Shown piece by piece: positions 58,548 through 64,000 of a stretch of 64,000 nt of DNA (the first letter of the stretch is position 1; the number at the start of each line of letters is the position of its first letter). The stretch is from DASVHS01 sp035468985 (lineage in GTDB: Bacteria > Acidobacteriota > Thermoanaerobaculia > Gp7-AA8). The notes under the pieces are model-generated. The model was not told where the DNA came from and made no database searches. It saw only the letters and a program-made list of their open reading frames with translations. The translations under genes were made by a program, and so were the position numbers. Where the stretch lies: contig DATISF010000043.1 of NCBI GenBank assembly GCA_035468985.1, positions 79,649 to 143,648 on the forward strand, read 5' to 3'.

Positions 58548-60053
58548 ATGAAACGCGTATTCGCCATCATCGCCGCGGCAGCGCTGCTTCTCGCGGCCGC
58601 GCCATCGGATTCCAAACTCTCCGACCGTCAGCGCGCGCTCCACGCTCTGAACCGCCTCGGATTCGGCGCGCGGCCCGGCGACGTCGACCGCGTGTTGAAG
58701 ATCGGCGTCGAACCGTGGATCGATCAGCAGCTCCATCCCGAAGCCATTCCCGACCGTGAAGTCGAAGCGCGGCTGCAGCAGTTCCCCACGCTCAAAATGA
58801 GCGACGCCGAGCTCCTCGAGAAGTACTACCGCCCCATCGTCGAAGCACGTCGCGATCTCAAGCAGGCCGGGAACGAAAACGAGATGGATCCCAAGGATCG
58901 CGCGGAGATGCAGATGCTGCGCAGGAACGCCCAGCAGGTCGTGGGCGACCTCGTCTCGCAGCGGATCATCCGCGCCGCCGATTCCGACCGCCAGCTCAAC
59001 GAGGTGATGGTCGACTTCTGGTTCAACCACTTCAACGTGTTCGCCGGGAAGGCCATCGACCGCTTCATGCTCACGAGCTACGAGCGCGACGTCATCCGTC
59101 CGAACATCTGGGGCCGTTTCGAGGACCTCCTGATGGCGACGGCGAAGTCTCCGGCGATGTTGTTCTACCTCGATAACGCGCGGTCGCGCAGCGGTGCGAT
59201 CAACGAGAACTACGCCCGCGAGATCATGGAGCTCCACACCCTCGGCGTCGACGGCGGGTACACGCAGAAAGACGTCACCGAGCTGGCCCGTGTCTTCACC
59301 GGTTGGTCGATCGCGCTGCCGCGGCAGGGCGGCGGCTTCGTTTTCCGGAAGTTCATGCACGACAACAGCGAGAAAACCGTTCTCGGTGTGCACTTCGCCG
59401 CTGGAGGAGGAATGGACGAAGGGGAGAAGATGATCCATCTCCTCGCACATCATCCGGCGACGGCGCATCATGTCGCTGATCAGCTCTGTCAGCGTCTCGT
59501 CGCTGACGATCCGCCGAAGGCGCTCGTCGACCGCGTGGCGAAGCGCTTCCTCGACACCGACGGCGATCTGCGGCAGACCGTCAAGGCGGTCATCGACAGC
59601 CCCGAGTTCTGGGATCCGCAGGTCTACCACGCGAAGGTGAAGTCGCCGTTCGAATATGCAGTCTCCGCCGTGCGAGCGGTGGACGGCGAGATCGTGGACG
59701 CCCGTCCGCTCGCTCGCGAGCTGCAGAAGATCGGCGAGCCGCTGTACGGCGCGCAGCCGCCAACCGGCTACTCCGACAAGGCGGACGCGTGGGTGAACAC
59801 CGGCGCGCTCCTCAACCGGCTCAACTTCGCGCTCGCCCTCGCCGCGAACAAGATGCCCGGCGTGCGCAGCGACGTCGGAGCGCTGATCCCGGCGAACAGC
59901 GACAAGCCCGTCGACGCACTGGCCAAGGTGCTCACCGATGGCGATCTATCCGCGCAAACGCGCGAGACCATTCGTGCGCGCGTCACAGACAACACGCAGG
60001 TCCCGATGATCGCGGGCCTGATCCTCGGAAGCCCGGAGTTTCAAAAGCAATGA
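58548..60053 (+). CDS. DUF1800 protein, exported
   Basis: A 501-residue protein with a signal peptide (RVFAIIAAAALLLAAAP). DUF1800 signatures: HALNRLGFGARPGDVDRVLK, VDFWFNHFNVFAGK, NYAREIMELHTLGVDGGYTQ, ELARVFTGWSIA and TAHHVADQLCQRLVADDPP. DUF1800 genes are nearly always next to a DUF1501 gene, as here; function remains undefined, but the pair is thought to act together in the cell envelope. Length is typical. Confidence 0.93.
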   Translation: MKRVFAIIAAAALLLAAAPSDSKLSDRQRALHALNRLGFGARPGDVDRVLKIGVEPWIDQQLHPEAIPDREVEARLQQFPTLKMSDAELLEKYYRPIVEARRDLKQAGNENEMDPKDRAEMQMLRRNAQQVVGDLVSQRIIRAADSDRQLNEVMVDFWFNHFNVFAGKAIDRFMLTSYERDVIRPNIWGRFEDLLMATAKSPAMLFYLDNARSRSGAINENYAREIMELHTLGVDGGYTQKDVTELARVFTGWSIALPRQGGGFVFRKFMHDNSEKTVLGVHFAAGGGMDEGEKMIHLLAHHPATAHHVADQLCQRLVADDPPKALVDRVAKRFLDTDGDLRQTVKAVIDSPEFWDPQVYHAKVKSPFEYAVSAVRAVDGEIVDARPLARELQKIGEPLYGAQPPTGYSDKADAWVNTGALLNRLNFALALAANKMPGVRSDVGALIPANSDKPVDALAKVLTDGDLSAQTRETIRARVTDNTQVPMIAGLILGSPEFQKQ

Positions 60054-60059
60054 TGAATC

Positions 60060-60137
60060 ACGTCATCGTGAGCCGCGCAGACGGCGAAGAATCTTGTTCT
60101 GCGCATTCAGAGGTCCTTCGCTCCGCTCAGGATGACG
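60060..60137. repeat. R1 copy between DUF1800 and DUF1501 genes
   Basis: ACGTCATCGTGAGCCGCGCA ... CCTTCGCTCCGCTCAGGATGACG. The following GGAGGGAG is the ribosome-binding site of the DUF1501 gene, so the repeat ends right at it. Confidence 0.85.
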
Positions 60138-60149
60138 GAGGGAGCTAAC

Positions 60150-61391
60150 GTGAACCGCAGAATTTTCCTGAAATCATCCGGCCTCGCCCTCGTGGCCGGC
60201 GGACTTCTCCCGAACGTCTTCGTGCGCATGGCGCAGGCGGGGACGACGAAAGGGAAGAAGGTCCTGGTGGCGATCTTCCAGCGCGGCGCCGTCGACGGCC
60301 TGAACGTCATCGTGCCCTACGGCGAGAAGGCGTACTACGCGGCGCGGCCGTCGATCGCGATTCCGCAGCCGGGCTCCGGTGAGCAGGCCGCGGTCGATCT
60401 CGACGGCTTCTTTGGTCTGCATCCGGCCATGGCGTCGCTGCTTCCGTACTTCAAGGATCACAGTGCAGCGTTCGTGCACGCGGTCGGAAGTCCCGACAGC
60501 ACGCGCTCGCATTTCGACGCCCAGGACTTCATGGAGTCGGGCACGCCCGGGGTGAAGTCGACCGAGGATGGATTCCTCTCTCGCGCGATCGCGGTGAAAA
60601 AGGGGGCCAGCGCCTCGCCGTTGCGCGCGGTCGCGCTGTCGCCTGCGCTGCCGCGCATCCTGACCGGAAATGCCGGAGCGGTGGCGATGACCGACGTGAG
60701 CCAGTTCGGCATCCGCGCCGGAGAGGCAAGCGGCCGCATTCAGTCGTCCTTCGAGTCGATGTACGGGGAAGCGGTCGCCGGCGCCCTCGCCGGCACGGCG
60801 AAGGAATCGTTCGAAGCGTCCAAGATTCTGAAGAACGCCGATCCGACGAGACTGCAGCCGGAGAATGGCGCCGCGTATCCAGCCAATCCGCTCGGCAACT
60901 CGCTCAAGCAGATCGCGCAACTGATCAAATGCGATGTCGGGCTCGAGGTCGCATTCGCGGATGTCGGCGGATGGGACACGCACGCCGGTGAAGGCGGCGC
61001 GCAGGGTCAGCTGGCGAACAATCTCCGCAATTTTGCCGATGCGATCTCCTCGTTTGCGAGAGACCTCGGTTCGCGGATGGGCGACGTCGCGCTCGTGACG
61101 ATGTCGGAGTTCGGCCGCACGGTCCATGAGAACGGCAATCGCGGCACCGACCATGGTCACGCCAACGTGATGCTCGTTCTGGGCGGCGGCGTGAAGGGCG
61201 GGAAGGTGTACGGCAAGTGGCCGGGACTTGCGGCGGAGCAGCTGTACGAGAACCGCGATCTCGCCGTGACGACCGATTTCCGCGATGTGTTCGGTGAGCT
61301 CGTCACGATACAGCTCGGTGTTGCCTCGCTGAAGAACGTGTTTCCTGGCTACGACGCGAATCCGAAGAAGTGGAGAGGGATTCTGGCCTAG
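60150..61391 (+). CDS. DUF1501 protein with Tat signal
   Basis: A 413-residue protein from GTG 60150, 5 bases after GGAGGGAG. NRRIFLKSSGLALVAGGLLP is a Tat signal. The family motifs are LVAIFQRGAVDGLNVIVPYG, GSPDSTRSHFDAQDFMESG, FADVGGWDTHAGEG and MSEFGRTVHENGNRGTDHGH. DUF1501 proteins resemble alkaline-phosphatase/sulfatase-fold enzymes in their metal-binding His/Asp; activity unknown. The TAG stop (61389-61391) is part of the CTAG that begins an R2 element. Confidence 0.94.
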   Translation: MNRRIFLKSSGLALVAGGLLPNVFVRMAQAGTTKGKKVLVAIFQRGAVDGLNVIVPYGEKAYYAARPSIAIPQPGSGEQAAVDLDGFFGLHPAMASLLPYFKDHSAAFVHAVGSPDSTRSHFDAQDFMESGTPGVKSTEDGFLSRAIAVKKGASASPLRAVALSPALPRILTGNAGAVAMTDVSQFGIRAGEASGRIQSSFESMYGEAVAGALAGTAKESFEASKILKNADPTRLQPENGAAYPANPLGNSLKQIAQLIKCDVGLEVAFADVGGWDTHAGEGGAQGQLANNLRNFADAISSFARDLGSRMGDVALVTMSEFGRTVHENGNRGTDHGHANVMLVLGGGVKGGKVYGKWPGLAAEQLYENRDLAVTTDFRDVFGELVTIQLGVASLKNVFPGYDANPKKWRGILA

Positions 61392-61666
61392 TGTGGCGTG
61401 TCGCAGATAGACCGACGTTCGCCGGTGCCGCTTGGGGCCGAGATGCAAGGCGCGAGGAGGAGGCGATGCGGTGGCATCGTCGACGACGAGCAACGCCGCA
61501 GATCGGCCGCAACCGGCACCAGCCCGAAGGGTTGCGGGCGGCGAGGGGCCAGCTGCTTGGTTGCCGCTCCTCGACGATGTCCCGCATCGCCTTCGTCGCG
61601 GCGCCTCGCATCAGGCCCCTCGGCGCCCGCAACGAAAGCCGGTCGATTGGCGACACGCCACACTAG
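61388..61666. mobile_element. R2 palindromic element, long form a
   Basis: Starts CTAGTGTGGCGTGTCGCAGA and ends CTCGCCACACTAG-like (GACACGCCACACTAG), 279 bases. The two ~130-base halves are diverged inverted copies of each other; no transposase frame. It follows the DUF1501 stop directly and shares its last CTAG with the next copy. Confidence 0.85.
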
Positions 61667-61941
61667 TGTGGCGAGTCAGAGATACGCAGCATTTCGCTGG
61701 TGCCGCTTGCGGCTGAGATGCAAGGAGCGAGGAGGAGGCGATGTGGTGACATCGTCGGCGACGAGCAAGGCCGCAGATCGGCCGCAACCGGCACCAGCCC
61801 GAAGGGTTGCGGGCGGCGACGGGCCGTCTGCTTGGTTGCCGCTCCTCGACGATGTCCCGCATCGCCTTCGTCGCGGCGCTTCGCATCAGGCCCCTTGGCG
61901 CCCGCAACGAAAGCCGGTCGATTCGCGACACGCCACACTAG
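61663..61941. mobile_element. R2 palindromic element, long form b
   Basis: 279 bases, starting CTAGTGTGGCGAGTCAGAGA (like the 16710 copy) but ending GCGACACGCCACACTAG (like copy a), so the two ends are of different subtype: a chimera. The final CTA is the TAG stop of the following minus-strand gene. Confidence 0.85.
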
Positions 61942-62354
61942 CGCAGCGCGTGGTCGATCCGCTCCGCGCGTTGAACCAGATCGGACGGCGGCTCGCCACC
62001 GCTGCGCACCGCGGCATCCATCTCGTTGACGGCGATGCGCAGCTCGGTCATCGCCTCTTTTCCGTGCGTGCAGTCGTCGTCGCCGCACGAGCATTTCCCT
62101 TCCGCGCGTGAGATGCGGTCGTCGATGTGGGACTTGAATTCTTCCCAGGAGCCCATGTCGTAGGGAGGGCCCTTGAACGCGGTGACGTTCGAGCTCCAGA
62201 AGTCGGCGGCTGACCGCGCTTCGAACTGGCAGTTCACCGCCGGTGACGTGGACGGCTTCGCCGTCGCGGGTTGATTCTTCGCGGTCCACCACTTCCAGGC
62301 GAAGAACGCGATCGCGGCCGCGATCAGGAGCTTGACGACTGTGCTTCCCTGCAT
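61938..62354 (-). CDS. Small membrane-anchored protein with Cys motif
   Basis: A 138-residue protein from ATG 62354, inside the end of the MFS gene (31-base overlap). N-terminal membrane helix (VVKLLIAAAIAFFAWKWW), a Pro/Ser/Thr linker, then a helical domain with a Cys/His cluster (KCSCGDDDCTHG), which could bind zinc or a cluster, and a helical end (ERIDHALR). Not recognised. Co-transcription with the MFS transporter is likely. Its TAG stop lies in the CTAG end of the R2 element. Confidence 0.65.
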   Translation of the reverse strand: MQGSTVVKLLIAAAIAFFAWKWWTAKNQPATAKPSTSPAVNCQFEARSAADFWSSNVTAFKGPPYDMGSWEEFKSHIDDRISRAEGKCSCGDDDCTHGKEAMTELRIAVNEMDAAVRSGGEPPSDLVQRAERIDHALR

Positions 62355-63532
62355 TCCGGCGTATTCTGCTCCGGCTGCGACGGCTTGACCAGCGATAAAC
62401 CCGCCCCGGCGAGTCCGACGATCGCGCAGGTCATCCAGAGCACGGCGGGTCTGCGCTGAAAGATGAGCGTGCCGAGCAAGGGTCCGAGGAGCATGCCCAT
62501 CGACCACATGAGGATCCACATGCCGCTGTAGCGGCCGCGGTAGCGCTCCGGTGCGAGGCTCGTGACGTAGGCGCCGGTCACGGGCGCGTACACCATCTCT
62601 CCGAGAGTCCAGACGACAACCGTGCCGGCGAGCTCGATGATCGTGTGGGCCAGCCCGGTCATGGCGATGCCGATCGCCGCCAGCGCGTATCCGAGGGCGA
62701 TGATCTTCTGCGGATCGAAGCGTTGGGTCCATGTGGTCAGCATCAGCTCGAACACGACGATCATCACGCCATTGATCGACAGCAGCAGGCCGTATGTCGT
62801 GGTCGTGAATCCGAGCTGCTGGATGTAGAGCGGGAACGTCGAGTGGAGCTGGAACTCGATCCACGTGACGCACAGCGTGGCCAGGAGAAAGAGGACGAAG
62901 CGCCGATTGCGGATCGCGTGCACGAATGCTTCACCGGTCTGCTCGTCCTTCATCGACGATCGCAATCCGTGCGGGAGCGACGTGAACGCGATGACGCCGA
63001 ACAGCGCTGAGGTGGCGGCATCGCCCGCGAACACATAGAAGAAGGATTTGGTTGCCAGAAAACCGGCGGTCGCCGGCCCGGCCGCGAATCCGAGATTCAC
63101 AGCCCAGCGGTACATCCCGAACGCGGCGATGCGCTGATCGGGCCGGACGAGATCGCCGATGAGCGCGGTCGCGGCGGGCCGATACATCTCAGCCGATGCG
63201 CCGGCAAAGAACGTGAGGATGAGGATCGTGCCGTACGCCGTCGCCTGCGAGAGCGCCAGCATGCTGATCGAGGAGGCGAACATCGACAGAACGATCGTGT
63301 TGCGACGCCCGATGCGATCGGCCAGATGGCCGCCGAGCATCGAGGCCACGAGATGACCGCCGCCGTAGGCGCTCACGGCCGCTCCCGATTCGGCCATCCC
63401 GTAGCCGCGCCGCGTCAGATAGATGACCAGGAACGGCATCACGAACGTGCCGAAACGGTTGATGAACGTTCCTGCGAACAGGATCCAGGCGGGGCGGGGG
63501 AGGGCTTTGAGATTTTCGCGAAGCGTGGGCAC
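62324..63532 (-). CDS. MFS transporter
   Basis: A 402-residue major facilitator with about twelve helices. GAAVSAYGGGHLVASMLGG followed by HLADRIGRRNTIVLSM is the loop 2-3 signature, and the second half has a similar GYALAAIGIAMTGLAHTI region and APVTGAYVTSLAPERYRGR. This pattern fits MDR-type (drug-efflux or unknown substrate) MFS proteins. Start is GTG 63532 (VPTLRENLKALP); only 4 bases separate the start codon from the CTAG end of R4, so any ribosome-binding site lies in the repeat. Read alone, no substrate can be named. Confidence 0.9.
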   Translation of the reverse strand: MPTLRENLKALPRPAWILFAGTFINRFGTFVMPFLVIYLTRRGYGMAESGAAVSAYGGGHLVASMLGGHLADRIGRRNTIVLSMFASSISMLALSQATAYGTILILTFFAGASAEMYRPAATALIGDLVRPDQRIAAFGMYRWAVNLGFAAGPATAGFLATKSFFYVFAGDAATSALFGVIAFTSLPHGLRSSMKDEQTGEAFVHAIRNRRFVLFLLATLCVTWIEFQLHSTFPLYIQQLGFTTTTYGLLLSINGVMIVVFELMLTTWTQRFDPQKIIALGYALAAIGIAMTGLAHTIIELAGTVVVWTLGEMVYAPVTGAYVTSLAPERYRGRYSGMWILMWSMGMLLGPLLGTLIFQRRPAVLWMTCAIVGLAGAGLSLVKPSQPEQNTPECREAQSSSS

Positions 63533-63536
63533 TGGA

Positions 63537-63705
63537 CTAGTGTCCTGTCATCGGGGAACCGATACTATCTCGCTTGCTCTCGACGGCGATCGCTGCGTTG
63601 CGCCTCCTCGACATCGTCACCACGCTGCCTGCGTCGGCGCGCCTTGCTTTCGCCGCCGATTGCGGCGCGATCTGGTACCGATTTCCCGATGACACGCCAC
63701 ACTAG
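63537..63705. mobile_element. R4 CTAG-bounded element
   Basis: Starts CTAGTGTCCTGTCATCGGGG and ends TTTCCCGATGACACGCCACACTAG-like (CGATGACACGCCACACTAG). Terminal inverted repeats (CTAGTGT..TGTCATCGGG) are shared with R2 at the outer bases but the interior is unrelated; about 169 bases, no transposase. Confidence 0.75.
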
Positions 63706-63889
63706 TGTGGCGAGTCGCAAATTGACCGGCTTTCGTTGCCCGCAACCCTTCGGGCTGGTGCCGGTTGCGGCCGATCTGCGGCGTTGCTCGTCGTCGACGA
63801 TGCCACCGCATCGCCTCCTCCTCGCGCCTTGCATCTCGGCCGCAAGCGGCACCAGCGAAAGTCGGTCTATTTGGGACACGCCACACTAG
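63702..63889. mobile_element. R2 element, short form, inverted
   Basis: Starts CTAGTGTGGCGAGTCGCAAA and ends GACACGCCACACTAG. The interior is the reverse complement of the 16710 interior (for example TCGGGCTGGTGCCGGTTGCG). Shares CTAG with R4 on the left and R1 on the right. Confidence 0.85.
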
Positions 63890-64000
63890 GGAAGCTCTGA
63901 ACAAGTCGATGTTCACGTCATCCTGAGCCGCGAAGACGGCGAAGGATCTCGAAATGGCAGGCGTTTTCGGATCCTGAGATCCTTCGTCGCGCTTCGCCGA
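63886..64000. repeat. R1 copy E, cut by window edge
   Basis: CTAGGGAAGCTCTGAACAAG then GTTCACGTCATCCTGAGCCG as in copy A; the right arm lies beyond 64000. It directly adjoins the R2 element. Confidence 0.85.

Noticed and set aside
61398..62111. Open frames within R2 elements resembling each other
   Set aside because: Similar protein strings at 16710, 61388, 61663 and 63702 arise because the DNA repeat is shared; both strands are open, there is no ribosome-binding site, and no transposase motif.
61388..64000. Composite transposon enclosing the MFS gene pair
   Set aside because: Flanking CTAG elements suggest it, but no transposase or clear long-range target duplication is present; kept only as a finding.

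Overview
This is a high-GC bacterial window with dense, mostly bacterial-core gene content. Oar-like TonB receptors with an N-terminal carboxypeptidase-regulatory domain, a DUF1800/DUF1501 pair, a type IV pseudopilin, a tilS-hpt-ftsH block and many short palindromic intergenic repeats together suggest Acidobacteriota. That placement is an inference from gene content; no 16S gene is present.

Layout. (1) 1-14849 is a copper/heavy-metal defence island: a Met/His-rich exported protein and a partial exported protein on the minus strand, then a CusC-CusB-CusA RND efflux operon (CusA carries an extra transmembrane helix and a DUF3347 domain), a free DUF3347 protein, a CsoR repressor with a recognisable operator, a YHS-HMBD P1B-type copper ATPase, an uncharacterised His/Met-rich envelope protein, a small cytochrome c, a small exported protein, a 51-residue YHS protein and an NHL-propeller protein. 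(2) 14877-25750: hemB, a zinc-finger protein, tRNA-Met, a repeat-rich patch, a pseudopilin, tilS-hpt-ftsH, an L-asparaginase remnant, an outer-membrane protein, yhbY, a polysaccharide deacetylase and a TPR membrane protein. (3) 25758-38379: glycosyltransferase, ferritin-like protein, HtrA-like protease, mscL, 3-hydroxyacyl-CoA dehydrogenase, methyltransferase, a TonB receptor, HAD and SDR enzymes, and an NtrB/NtrC-type two-component pair. (4) 38501-43421: exported protein, dusB, an unknown protein, rimO and a transglutaminase-like protein. (5) Minus strand 43336-51172: a TonB receptor followed, after a terminator, by a coupled phosphatase operon ending in a FEN-like exonuclease. (6) rho, then a pseudo-receiver/Ser-Thr-kinase/TonB fusion, a small coiled-coil protein and a BtuFCD-like ABC importer. 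(7) DUF1800/DUF1501, a small membrane protein and an MFS transporter, flanked by tandem palindromic elements.

The most unusual signal is the repeat population. I distinguish these families: R1 (GTCATCCTGAG...CTCAGGATGAC), R2 (long palindromes bounded by CTAGTGTGGCG), R3 (double hairpin ATGnAGCCCCGGCTTCAGCC...), R3b (GGCCGACTC-type hairpins), R4, R5 (TTCTGCCTTCTGCC tracts), R6 (GGACCGAGG tracts) and one MITE-like element (CTAGCAGGCTG ends). Several R1 and R2 copies, R4 and the MITE begin or end in CTAG, adjacent copies share that CTAG, and several gene stop codons (TAG) lie inside it. Some repeats also lie in frame inside genes. R3 or R6 sits exactly at domain junctions of CusA-DUF3347, the receiver-kinase protein and the YHS-ATPase, which suggests that intergenic repeats were frozen at gene-fusion joints.

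Limits: domain and family calls are from motif recognition by eye; starts were chosen from visible ribosome-binding sites or coupling and are uncertain where stated.
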